Positions 23,071-33,792 of a DNA stretch of 64,000 nt are shown piece after piece. The notes beneath the pieces are model-generated. The model was not told the origin of the DNA. It did no database searches and saw only the letters and a program-made list of their open reading frames with translations. The DNA is from Persicaria tinctoria (Eukaryota; Streptophyta; Magnoliopsida; Caryophyllales; Polygonaceae). The stretch is from assembly GCA_037127255.1 (NCBI GenBank), contig JBANSL010000002.1, positions 40,092,892-40,156,891 on the forward strand, written 5' to 3'. A program made the position numbers and the translations under genes. Each line of letters opens with the position of its first letter. The stretch's first letter is position 1.

Positions 23071-24005
23071 CTGTGTTTAAAATAGCTAGAGGCGATGAAA
23101 AGCGATGGGACCAGCCTAGCGCTATAGCGCGCCTTAGAGGCAAAGGCGATTGCTTTTCCATAATTAATGTAAAAATACTTTAAACTTATGTAACTTTCAA
23201 AGTTAATAGTATAAATATGTTAATGATGAAATAAAACCTAATTGAAAACCTAATAATATAATAAAACCAAGTCCAAAAAGATCATAGATACTAAATGCAA
23301 GTCTAAAATATAATAGATTAAAGAAATGAAAGACTTCAAGTGGAATGGGTTGGAAAGGTGGATGGTTAGGAAGTGGGTCAAACGAAGTCATCAAGGCCAT
23401 CTTCATCATCTTCTTCCTTAATGTTGGGACAAGGAACGAAGTCCCCATCATCTTCATCAATGCACTTGTATCCTTCAACTTCCTCTCCCTCTTCTTCTTG
23501 TGATCTTAACTACTGGGTCTGTGAGCTACTACTCAGCAGCAGTGAAGACACAGCAGCAGCGAAGAGCAAGCAACTCCAAAAGGGGAGAAGGATAGAGAAT
23601 GGAGGGAAGTAGATTGGAAGGTGTGGGTAAAGAAGGGAGGAATCAAACTTGTAGAGGAATTGAGGAAGACTGATCATATTTATTGAATAAGAGAAAGGAT
23701 AAATAATGATAGAGAATAAAATCTTCAAATTTTGTTGAAATATATTTTCCAAAACTACAAAGATATGAAAAGATTTTATAATTAAAAAAACTGGAAAGGA
23801 TAAACTTAAGTGAAATAGTAATCTGCACAAAATATGGAAAAGCAATAAAGGCGTGCTATAGCGCGCCTTGTGCCATATGTGCGCCTCGAGCGCTTTTGGT
23901 TTGCTATTCCACTCAATGGGCGCCTTTGTCAAGGCAGGCGGTGGGAGGTTCAGAAGTTGCTATAGCGAGCTATAGCGCGCTATAGCACTGCTTTTTTAAA
24001 CACTG
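23071..24005. mobile_element. hAT-type MITE with TATAGCGCG-rich ends
   Basis: The ends, CTGTGTTTAAAATAGC and (reverse complement) CAGTGTTTAAAAAAGC, are flanked by a perfect 8-bp duplication GGTTCTTC (23063-23070 and 24006-24013). Subterminal regions repeat GCTATAGCGCGC and GGCGCC-like strings. A minus-strand block around 23480-23380 encodes an acidic tail (DEDDGDFVPCP, KEEDDEDGLDDFV, stop) that could be the end of a transposase. It is nested in the second CACTA. Confidence 0.85.
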
Positions 24006-24013
24006 GGTTCTTC

Positions 24014-25428
24014 ATCCTGTAAATCCTTTTTTCTCAAGGCAGAAAAAAAAAAGAAATTGTTTCCTTTTTCTCATGCCTCTGCACTAATGTTTGTGTGTTC
24101 ATAACCAAACCTTAATGTAACATCTGTTACACACTTTATGTGCTGTCATACGAAGGAGAGGAAAAAGTATCTGGTTTCGATAAAAAATTTGTAAGAGGTG
24201 CTGTTTTTTTTTAGGCATTTGTAGTGACTTAGGGATATTGTAGATATGGACGAATACTGAACATGAACAAATCTGATTTCTGAAACACAATATGAACAAC
24301 AGCTCATGAAAAAAATCTGATTTCAAGAAAAAAAAAAGATTTTAGAATTTTTTTTAAAAAATCAGATTTCTAATGCTTATTCTATAGCTCACACAAAATA
24401 TCATATTTTAGCTTTAGAAGAGCAGGTCATGAAACAAAATAATTCAGATGAAATACCATATTTATGAAAAAAATCAGATTTTGGATTAAAAAAAATCATA
24501 CTGTATTTCTTAAAAAAATAAAAATAAAAAAGAGGTTTTAAAGATGTTTCAGAAAATGTTATTTTTGAATACTTATGTGCATAGTTTTAGTGTTGTTTTC
24601 CTGTATTTTCAAAGATATTTTAGAAAATGTTATCTTTACACTTGCTTTCTAAAATTGCAAAATGTATGGTTTTTTCATTCAAGTCCTTAGTCATCTATTC
24701 ACATTTTAGTAGGAAACTTTTATATATTTATGCTTTGTCTTCATTTCCTTAATATAAATCACATTTTATGATAGCATGTAAATACACACATAGTGAGTAA
24801 ATTCAGGGGATGTTAATACTAATTAGTTGGCCTATGACAGTGAAAATAAAATTCTAAATGAGCCTAGAATTTTATACGCACCCATCTATATAAATGGATA
24901 TGAGAAACTCTAAGCTAACATGTAGGTTTTATGTTTAACTCAAAAGAAAAATTAGGTGTTTGCCCAAGTTCTTTAGATGGATTATTCAACTTGCTGGTAA
25001 TGAAAAGCAAATAGCCTATATGGCATTTAGTTTTATGATTTTTTACTTTAGTTGAAAACTTATTCATATATGTTTATTAGATGGAAGTAAAGACTTAATT
25101 CAATCTTTGAGACAAAACAGCAATCAATGTAGAAAATACAAATGGAATGTCTTGTCTTTGATGCATTCCTCCCTTATGTTTATTTATTTATTTATTAATG
25201 TGATATCTCTTTCTAGTTGTTGACTCATCTATGTTAAAAATACAAATGCTTCATTCCTAGGAAATTTCTGCAGCTGTTTATTGTACCTTGTTTTCCTATG
25301 TGATTTTTGTTTTCTCTTTCATATCTTTCTGATGTTATCCTTAGCAATTTATTACTATTGTGATGTATTATTCTCTGTTATGTATGGTTGATTTCCCTTC
25401 TTACGTTATCCTTTATTGGTTGTGGCAG
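24014..25428. other. Interior of the second CACTA, no exon recognised
   Basis: The sequence is AT-rich and intron-like. Repeated AAAAAATCAGATTT-type strings occur at 24290-24500. I found no block with both splice sites and a recognisable domain before the LSM4 exons. Confidence 0.45.
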
Positions 25429-25706
25429 TTGGTGGAATTGAAGAATGGTGAGATGTATAATGGCAATTTGGTCAATTGTGATACATTGATGAACATTCAT
25501 CTCCGTGAGGTTATCTGCACCTCAAAGGCGATTTCAAGTTTTCTTGATTTTATCTTCCTATCTTTTTGGATGTAGATGGATATCAAGTTGTCAACTTGCG
25601 ACCTACTTTTATATGGATCTTCATTTAGGATGGAGATAGGTTTTGGAGAATGCCTGAATGTTACATCCGTGGAAATACTATCAAGTATCTCCGAGTTCCA
25701 TATGAG
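25429..25706 (+). pseudogene. LSM4: Captured LSM4 exons
   Basis: Exon 25429-25527 (after TGTGGCAG) contains [20 protein letters not shown] and [13 protein letters not shown]. Exon 25629-25706 (after TTTAG, before GTATGT) contains [20 protein letters not shown] and LRVPYE. Together these are the Sm fold of LSM4, a subunit of the LSM rings that bind U6 snRNA and decapping-stage mRNA. The first N-terminal residues and the C-terminal RGG-type tail are absent, and the first donor reads GG|GC rather than GT. It is a transposon-borne fragment, although the Sm codons visible are still open. Confidence 0.85.
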
Positions 25707-26802
25707 GTATGTTTGTCTCTTTTTCATATAAATCTTGGATTATTTATTCCTTTTGCTCTTATCTTCTTATAAATTTTTTGGCCACTGAGTGCTTCAGTGA
25801 AAGTAGAATTTCGATAGTTGAAGACCTGGATTTTGTTTCCCTGCATTTTGAGAACTTGGATGTAACTAAGATTTTTTCTCCCTTTCCGATACATAATAAG
25901 TAGAATATGAAATACTTGCATATATGGAGTATTCTTTTGCTGCTCCTAAAGAGATAACATCTTAATTATGAAAATTGCAATGGAGTTCCCTTTCATTTAA
26001 CTATTCCATTTCATTTAACTAATTTGCTATGTTGTTTTGCATTTCACAGTTTGACAGATGAATTTGACTCTAACACAACCGTTAATTTGCATATATACTC
26101 TTGGTGCCTTCTTTCTTGCTAGCTGTGAAGATAGCCCTGCTGGAGTCTTTGATAAGGCCAATCTCCCTCTCTTTCCTTTTCTCAACCAACTTTTACATCA
26201 CTGGTTGTGACATCTCTACTTTGTTAGTAAGAGGTGTTTATTAAATTGTTAGGCAGTGAATAGAGTAATTTACTCATATTTCATGAGCTTGTTCAACTGA
26301 TGCTATTTTGTATTGTATAATTAATGTATGTAAATTATGTAGTTTTGGACATTTTATTATATAGTATGGAAATTTGTATAATTATGTATATAAATTTATA
26401 TAATTAGTGAAATTGTATTATATAGGTAAATTTGTATGTAAATTTGTTTATTAAATAGTATGTAATGTATGTAAATTATTTTTTTTAAAAAAATTTGGGA
26501 CTTTTTAGCCCGGACCGGAAGAATTTAGGCTAAAAAACAGTTTATTTTTTTATTTTTCCGCAAATAATTTAGCTACGGCAACGTGTCGTAGCATAGTTGG
26601 TTGTCTATAAGCAAGCTTCACTTATCCGTAGCTAGATTAGTAGCTTCGGCTATCAGCCGAAGCTAGTGTCTATTTTCTACCGTCAGTTGGCTACCCCCTG
26701 ATTTCCCGTAGCTAAGTCGAAGCTAAAGCCCTATGGCTACCACAAAGAGGCTTTTGGCTACGGATATTTGTCAAAGCGAATATGTTTTTTTTTATAGTGA
26801 CT

Positions 26803-27505
26803 CCAAAGACAAGCAATCCATGTAATAACTTTGGTAAAATATTTAAAGCTCAAAATAGGGAAACAGAGATTGACAATTAACGTCATAACATGTATAGGTG
26901 CAATCCAAGGAATAAAGCAAGCATATACATTCAACCTCACCAGGAAAATTTGTTTTCACTCTCGCTCATGTGTTTAGGGTTAAACTTTACGCTCAAACTC
27001 AACCCTTGAAAACTTAGCTACAACGAAATTGCGTCGGTGGTCTAAATCTTCACCGCTAGTGATTTCACATGCAACCAAAATCATGAGGTCTTTGTATGGG
27101 TTGTAATGGGGTCATGGTAGGAACATACGGTATGTAAATTATTTAGGTAATGTGGTGCTAAAAATCCGGGAAAATGGGTTAGTAAACAACTAGAAAAACA
27201 CCAACACCAAAACACTTCATATACCATTCCAATAACATGTACTCCTCCATAATACAAACTCGCACACAATTTTCAAATATCCACACAAACTCGTTCATTT
27301 TATCTTTTTGTTATGATTTTTTTTCTTCTTTTTTTTTTCTTTTTATTTTCTTGACTTTTACCCCTAAGTGAATTTTATCCTACTTAGGTCCCAAGTAATA
27401 AGCACATAAAAACCATCTCTATGAAGTACAAATGAATCACCCAACATAATTTCAAAACTCGAAACAACTCCATCAACACATCAAGATATTCACCAACTCA
27501 GGCTA
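26803..27505. other. Internal non-coding DNA of the gag-only element
   Basis: This is AT-rich sequence between the second CACTA and the hAT element. No reading frame with a domain is visible. Confidence 0.5.
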
Positions 27506-27513
27506 ATAATCGG

Positions 27514-28845
27514 TAGGGGTGTTATGTGAACACGAATAGTTCGAATTCGGCTCGAAAAAACTCGGCTCGAGCTCGTTCATATTTAAAAACGAGTCGAATA
27601 CGAGCGGGATTCCGAGCTCGACACGAGCTCGAGCCGAACTCGAGCTTTATTCGAGCTACTCGTTTAGCTCGTTTTATATGCATTATTTCCAGTTTTGCCC
27701 TTAGGGTTTTTTTCACCCTTCTTAGGTTTTCTGTCCGCGCCTATAAAAGTCACACACAATACTCAGATCTGCACACAGTTCCCCTCTCGCCGCCTCCACG
27801 GCTCCATCCTCGATTCCTCGTCGGAGAATCCGCTTCCAGCCTCGGTTCCTCGCCGGAGTTACTACCTCCATCCTTAGTGGCCCTCTTCGAAGAATCCGCT
27901 TTCACCCTTCTTAGGTTTTCTACCGTTCCTTTCCCCTTTCCTTCTTCTTCTTCTAGTTTCTTTACTAATTCGCTCACCTCCACCTCCACTGGCCTTCGTC
28001 CTTCTCACTTCCCACATATCTCATCTTGCCAGCGTCGCTACGCCTGAAATCGCCTCATCAGAGTCGTCGTCTTCAGGCTCAGGCTCGCTATATTTCTCAT
28101 CCCTTTTTAGTTCTAACCCTTTGTTTCAATCTCCCGCAGATCTGTACCATTCACACCACCAATTCTTTGGTCTACACGCTAATACCAAATTTCATCTCCA
28201 ACGTGGTGAGATCTCGCCCTTCTTGTCTTTGATTGTTGTCCCTTTTTTCTGAAATCCCTCTTTTTATTATTGAGGTACCATATAAATCCCCTAATTGTGA
28301 TTTTTGTCTTGTGGACAGATTGCAAGTGGTGTTAAAAAAACAATCAAGAAATTTTGATTTGTGATTTTTTTTTATCCGCCTCTGTAATGCCAATCGACAG
28401 ATCTCAAGTTGAAATTTGGGACTATTTCATTATTGTGCCGTCTGTGCGTCTGTGCTTGTTTCATTTTCAAGTTAAAATTTTGTGCGTATGTGCTTGTTTT
28501 AGACTTTGAGCATGTTTAACCTAAACGAGCTCTGCAATCTAGCAAATTAGGGAAAAAATCCCAACAAGCAAAGTGAATGAAATAAGCCCAACAATAAAAA
28601 CAATGAATAGACGAGCTCAAAAACGAGCCTAAACAACTGAGCTCGAAAATGAGCTCGAGCTCGACTCAAATAAAACGAGCTAAACGAGCTCAAGCTCGAG
28701 CTTGTTCAAATACTCGCGAGCCGAGTTCGAGATTACTTCTAAGCTCGAGTAAAATTCGAGCCGAGCTCGAGCTCGAGTTTGAACAGTACCGAGCCGAGTA
28801 TGAGCAGCTCACTACTCGGCTCGTTCGACTTGAATAACACCCCTA
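27514..28845. mobile_element. hAT element with GAGCTCG arrays and a captured gene leader
   Basis: The ends TAGGGGTGTTAT and ATAACACCCCTA are flanked by a perfect 8-bp duplication ATAATCGG (27506-27513 and 28846-28853). Both subterminal regions are packed with GAGCTCGAGCTCG-like repeats in opposite orientation. The centre (about 27690-28260) looks like a gene 5' end: TATAAAAG near 27742, then a C/T-rich leader with CTTCTTCTTCTT. No transposase is seen. It resembles a Pack-type hAT that has picked up a promoter and leader. Confidence 0.85.
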
Positions 28846-28853
28846 ATAATCGG

Positions 28854-29800
28854 CTAAGAAGATTTGGTGGAGCTAACAAAATAGGCTTATAAGGCTCAAA
28901 TTGGCTTCAAGCAAAGAATAATGTACACAGGTGGGTAGAGTATAATATGGCTAAAAGAAAATCATGCCTCAATCACTTTAAGGTTACATGCAAAAATCGT
29001 ATAAATGCAACCTCAATAAAGATATCTAAACGCAATTTAAAGAGGAAGTAATCAAGGAGAGTATTCACACACAAAGAAAAATAACTCACAAGGTCAAATT
29101 GTTAGAACTTCAATACCACTTAAATTTCAAAGACTATACATGCTCAATTATCTCATCAATCTTGTTCCCAAAAAGTCTATAAAAACAATGCAAAGCTTCA
29201 AACACTTCAAGCAAGTCATGAGACACAGGACAAGATAAATATAGAGGACAAGTAGTATAGATGAGAAAATAAGACCTAAAGTGTATGAAATGCATGATAT
29301 TTTTGAATTTTTTTTAGCAAATGAAATATATGAGTAAAAATAAATATGAAAACATAAATAAACATGAGATGCAAAATCTATCTATATGCAATGGAATCCC
29401 TCCCCCATATATACTTAAATCTTTCATTGTCCTCAATGAAATTAAATTAAATATAACAAAATATAAAAATATGAAGGAAAGAAAGAAAACTGACATGCTA
29501 ATTGCACTGTTGGTAGGTCAGGTGGGAGGGGAGGAAGGGAAACCTACCAGTCCCGTCAGAGGTCGCGGGTCGGCCATGCTAGGCCGCGGGGCGGCTGGAG
29601 ACACGACCTAGCCGCGGGGCGGCTTATGCCTTTTTCAACTTTTAGCCCTGCGGTGTTAGAGCCCCACAAAAAATGCCAAAACCAAACTAATTCAATGAAA
29701 TTTAAGAAAAATAAAATCTAAAACTACTTACCTTGGGTTGCCACCCAAGCAGTGCCTTTCTTTTATGTCATTGGCATGACTTATTCTCAATCTCAATTCC
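28854..29800. other. Internal non-coding DNA of the gag-only element
   Basis: The stretch is AT-rich apart from 29560-29625, where GGCCGCGGGGCGGC-type strings recur as they do in the LTRs. I see no gene. Confidence 0.5.
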
Positions 29801-30412
29801 TTACCTATCAGACATCGTTAAGGCCCTCAGCAACCTATCATAATCTTGTGCACACATCTTAAACAGGACATCATTCCCCAATAATAAATTGAAACTATAT
29901 AATATAACACTTAAATACCTTTTCAATTTATCAAAGAGTTGAGCATGACTCTCTGATGGAGGAATATAATACCCCCAGTTCAGTTCCACTGGTGGCTTCT
30001 CAAAATAGCAATTAAAATGATCAACATAATCACTATTACCTTCCAATTTGCAAAAGTTTACCTTTATTACCTCTTGAGCCTCAGCAGGTGGCTCTAGACA
30101 TGGTTCATCAACGAGGGAGCTAAGAATGAATGCATCAGATGGAGTAGGAGACACAACACATGAAACCTCATGCGTCGACTCATGAGATTCCATGTCAGGA
30201 AGCACCAGACCCTCTTCTCCATCGTCAAAGAAATTTTCGTCATCTGTGAACAATTCCTCCTCGTTTTGAACATTATTATCACGTTGAAACCAACTAGGAT
30301 AGAATGAATTGATCACAATGACTTTGACAGGATCTTCCATTCTTGCATCCTTCAATGTCTCGGGGAATGGAAGGATGGATTGGCTTTCTTTATCAACTTG
30401 CGGGGTATCCAT
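29801..30412 (-). CDS. 203-residue acidic protein of the gag-only element, unknown function
   Basis: The frame opens at ATG 30412, directly after an in-frame TAG that ends the gag-like frame, so the two were probably once continuous. The protein is acidic (EEELFTDDENFFDDGEEG) and ends near LFKMCAQDYDRLLRALTM. I recognise no domain. Its intactness inside an element without pol makes it a candidate accessory or gag-tail protein. It could equally be a leftover of a longer gag-pol linker. Confidence 0.5.
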   Translation of the reverse strand: MDTPQVDKESQSILPFPETLKDARMEDPVKVIVINSFYPSWFQRDNNVQNEEELFTDDENFFDDGEEGLVLPDMESHESTHEVSCVVSPTPSDAFILSSLVDEPCLEPPAEAQEVIKVNFCKLEGNSDYVDHFNCYFEKPPVELNWGYYIPPSESHAQLFDKLKRYLSVILYSFNLLLGNDVLFKMCAQDYDRLLRALTMSDR

Positions 30413-30836
30413 CTATTCTGCTATTATCTCGCCCGATTTTTGAATAAGTTGGCTCAGTTGTTCCCCCAAGTTTTTTATCTTCTCACCATTCTCCTGTATC
30501 GCTTGCGTAAGGGCTTGGATTTCATCATCCAAGTGTGTGACAGAGTCCACCATTGGTGGAGATACCGAAGTGAAGGATTCTTCCTGCGCAATTTGGTAAC
30601 CCATATAACAAAAAAATCCCACAACCCCGACAAACCTAACCGTGCTAGGCCTCCATTACTCATGTACTCAGCAAGCGCTCATGTCTCAGCTGTCATCCCG
30701 TCAATTATGCAAATAATCATATCTTGGATGATGTCTTGATAACCCCGTGAATAACGAATGTCAACATATCTCTGCAATCTGGTAAGATATTGGTGAAAGT
30801 TCTCACCTTCAATTTGCAATAACCTCAACATCCTAA
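30413..30836 (-). pseudogene. Gag fragment of the gag-only element
   Basis: A gag-like block (IEGENFHQYLTRLQRYVDIR, then YQDIIQDMIICIIDGMTAET) ends at a stop near 30679 and resumes as EYMSNGGLARLGLSGLW in one frame. It then shifts to AQEESFTSVSPPMVDSVTHL and a heptad-like stretch (QALTQAIQENGEKIKNLGEQ). It has one stop and one frameshift and no zinc knuckle. It starts close to the primer site, as gag should. Confidence 0.65.
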
Positions 30837-30940
30837 AAGTTAGTAGCAAGGGTGTTATGAACCGTAAGACAAGTTCACAACAAATTAGATATATAAAAAA
30901 ATTTATAAACACACAAAACAAAGAAATAAACTTTGATTTT

Positions 30941-30955
30941 CCGACAACGGCGCCA
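30941..30955 (-). other. Primer-binding site of the gag-only element, tRNA-Asp type
   Basis: On the minus strand, TGGCGCCGTTGTCGG lies five bases inside the 5' LTR (30961). It is complementary to the 3' end of tRNA-Asp. Confidence 0.9.
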
Positions 30956-30960
30956 AAATT

Positions 30961-32373
30961 TGACAGGAGGAAACTGTCGTTGTTCCTATCAAAGTATAAC
31001 TCAAACCTACAAACTAGTAAAGTAAGCAAGTAAGAGGTCAATCCCATAGAGAATCGAGTATTCCTAAGCAACGTATATTTACCAATTAGTGAGAAATTAG
31101 GGGTTTTGGTGATTGAAGATAAGAAAAGAAACTATAAACAAGTTAATGGATATAACAATGAAAGGAATAGTTTCATCTAAAAATATCCACTTTAGGTTGA
31201 CTAGTTGATTATTGATTCTTCTTCAAGTTCTCTTTTCATCCTTTTATTGTTCTTGTCCTGTTCTTGTGTAAATTACTAGTCATACGAGTCCTAGTAACCC
31301 TTACTGATTAGATAACCCTAACACGGTCAAGATTTAACCTAATATTAGCATTAAGATTAAGGATTAACCAGGATACATGCAACACCAAGCTACGAGTCAG
31401 CATTTTACATATAATTGATTCTCTACACACAAGTTTAGGCCTACGAGTCCTAAAAAGGCATGATTGCTACTATGGATTAAGGTTCGCTACGAGGAATCTA
31501 CAAAATCCTAGCAATAATCTCAACTAGTTGTACGGACTAGAAGAAATCAACAATATTCGCAAAAGATTCAATACGAATCAATAGGAATAGAACAAGAATA
31601 GAAATCTCACAACTTTATCAAACCAAAGATTCAATCCATAGACGAAACGGAAGAGTTTAGCACTCCATGGCTATGGAGGCTCATCTCTAGGGTTCTCTCA
31701 ATTGATATTCTTCCAAGTGCATAAACTGAGGAATTCTATTATTAAAGCAAATCCTAAAACGTCCTTAAAAAGCCTCAAAAGAGTCGACCCAAATAATAAT
31801 TCTAAAAACTAATTAAAGAGATAAAAAGTTCATTCAGCAGATTCGGCGTTTCTGCAGAGGCCGCGGGGCAGCCAATCCAAGCCGCGGGGCGGCCAGGCGA
31901 TTGCGAAGTCGCTTGTTAGAGCTTCGGGCCGCGGGGCGGCCTTTACTGTTCACATCGATTTTTCTCTTTTGAATTTCGTCTCAATGTCACCATGAAAGTT
32001 GTAGATCTCGGAAAGATCTTTCCAACGCATACTTATAATAGGCAATCGGACCACTGAGGCCTCCAGAACGTGCGAAACAAGTTCAGCATGTCTGGCGACA
32101 ACTTCTGGTGACTTGTTTTTCACTTAGGCTCTCTAACTTCGATTCCGCTCCCGGGCTCTTCACTTTTCCTCCTCCCCTTCACTCTTCCTTCATCCATGAG
32201 CTTCCTCATTCCTCGTCGGATCCTCATATACATGAAATAATCCATAAAAGCGTGTAGATTCCGACTCCACCAACAAAACGAGTATAAATGCAAATCTAGC
32301 TTAAACTTTGCATTATGCACATCTAAATCATGCTAAATGCAACCCAATATGCCTACCTAAATGCATGTTATCA
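30961..32373 (-). repeat. 5' LTR of the gag-only element
   Basis: 1413 bp, TGACAGGAGG...GCATGTTATCA, collinear with 19437-20863. It carries the GGCCGCGGGGC(A/G)GCC motif at about 31858, 31880 and 31928. Confidence 0.92.
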
Positions 32374-32378
32374 GATAT

Positions 32379-32735
32379 CAAGCTCCTGCGAAGACAGTGT
32401 GTGATCACTGCAAATACACTGGTCATTCTGTTGATAGATGCAGGAAGTTCATTGGATATCCCCGTGGCAAATGGCCTTCGTCTTCTTCTTCTTCAACTCC
32501 TGCTTCTACACCTACTGCTTCTAAGTCTGTGTCAGCTCCGGCTACTTCATTGACGCAAGCTCAGTATGACAAACTCATTTATCTCCTCAACAGGTCGGAT
32601 CTTGATCAATCAAAGGCAATGCTAGCAGGTACAGGTACTTGTCTTTTCTCTTTTAACCATAATTCAGTTTGGATCATTGACAATGGAGCAACTGACCACA
32701 TTACTCCCCATTTTCTCTTTTTAAAGAACCGATAA
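32379..32735 (+). mobile_element. Ty1/copia retrotransposon, right part (zinc knuckle, protease start)
   Basis: Continuing the left part across the GATAT duplication, the frame encodes a second CCHC knuckle (CDHCKYTGHSVDRC), a Ser/Thr/Pro-rich linker and the protease start WIIDNGATDHITPHF. The family normally has WIIDSGATDHMT, so the active-site DSG is changed to DNG. A stop follows at 32733 and the rest of pol is absent. Confidence 0.82.
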
Positions 32736-33107
32736 AATTGTGTCGACTTTTACAAAATTGCTCTCCTTCCAATTGAGTCGCTCGCTTTCCCCTCCCAAAT
32801 CACTTTTAATTCCCATTAGCTTCTACACACTTTCAATTTGAGAGAAAAAATGATCTCAATTGTATACACTTAATTTAATTCTTATTTACTTTTTTCCTTT
32901 TTTTAACTGTTAAATTTCCATTATCATATAATTAAACAAGAGGGGTAAAATTGTAATTTAACAAGTTTAACCAAAATTATGAGTGGTGAATTGTGGTTTA
33001 CTAAAATTATTTAAATGGTGGTTTACTAAAATTATCAATTTAAGGAGAGATTTATGACAAGTATGTACATTTAAATGGTGGTTTTCTGCGATTTGACCTT
33101 ATTTTAA
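32736..33107. other. AT-rich DNA with remnants of an ACCACC-type MULE end
   Basis: The strings GGTGGTTTACTAAAATTAT (twice) and GGTGGTTTTCTGCGATTTG at 32990-33095 resemble the terminal modules of the MULE families at 9845 and 42841. No matching opposite end was found, so this may be a truncated copy. Confidence 0.4.
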
Positions 33108-33599
33108 TTATGAGTGAGGCTAGAGGCAAGATGTCGGAATGACTATTGACAAGATAATTTCACCTAAATTACCCCAAGTCCTTTTCATTTTTTTTTGAAC
33201 ACATTGCTAAAAGCTCAAAACTCTCTCTTCCGAATCGAAACCTAAATCTGACGAACGAATTATTTTGATTGAAAACAGCCTAAAATCGATGAAATTAATC
33301 AAAAGATCAATCAATCAACACACGAACGGGTATATCGGTCGCTTTAAGTGATTATCGAATGACAATTTTAAGTCTTCGTTCGAAAAAACCGTCGAACGAA
33401 GAGCTCGGCAGACATAAATGAGGTTAATGCATGAGCTCGGCATATTTATGTGAGGTGAATAAATAAGCTCGACAAGTTTTTGTGAGGTGAATACGTAACC
33501 TCGGTGCATAAAAACGAGGTTATGAAGGAGCCTCGTCTACTTTTTATGAGGTATATAATGACCCCTTTGAAGATCTTATCTAAATCCTCATTGATATAA

Positions 33600-33770
33600 G
33601 CCTAGCTAAATAAACAACCTATGCCTCTGTTGTTGAGGTGAAGGAGGGAGCTCGACTTCTGTTGTTGAGGTTAAAGAGAGAGCTCGGCTTCTGTTGTTGA
33701 GCTTAGTGAGTGAGCTCGGCCAATGTTGTTGAGGCTATAAAATAGCCTCCTTGACACGTATTGCATAAAT
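33600..33770. repeat. Subterminal tandem repeats of the long-TIR MULE
   Basis: A roughly 32-bp unit of the form TCTGTTGTTGAGGTTAAAG plus GAGCTCGGCT repeats about four times. A 29-bp unit containing AAGCTCGGCTTATATCAATG is duplicated at 39321-39380 near the right arm. Confidence 0.6.
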
Positions 33771-33792
33771 TCATTAAAAGTATATGTGTGGT

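Larger units (their letters stand above)
20928..26799. mobile_element. Gene-carrying CACTA element (second copy)
   Basis: The element starts CACTACAAAAAAAAAACATA and ends with the reverse complement of CACTATAAAAAAAAACATA, flanked by a 3-bp duplication ACT (20925-20927 and 26800-26802). Subterminal TAGCTTCGGC and TAGCTACGG repeats relate it to the CACTA at 10346. There is no transposase. Plus-strand exon-like blocks include DCL-like and LSM4 exons. A hAT MITE is nested at 23071-24005. Confidence 0.93.
19437..32373 (-). mobile_element. Gag-only (TR-GAG-like) LTR retrotransposon carrying nested insertions
   Basis: Two long, closely similar LTRs (19437-20863 and 30961-32373, each TGACAGGAGG...TATCA) are flanked by a perfect 5-bp duplication GATAT (19432-19436 and 32374-32378). 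The primer site lies next to the right LTR on the minus strand and the purine-rich site next to the left LTR, so the element reads right to left. The interior has gag-like sequence but no protease, reverse transcriptase or integrase, so it must rely on a partner element. Removing the CACTA (20928-26799) and hAT (27514-28845) insertions leaves about 5.7 kb. It interrupts a copia gag. Confidence 0.93.
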
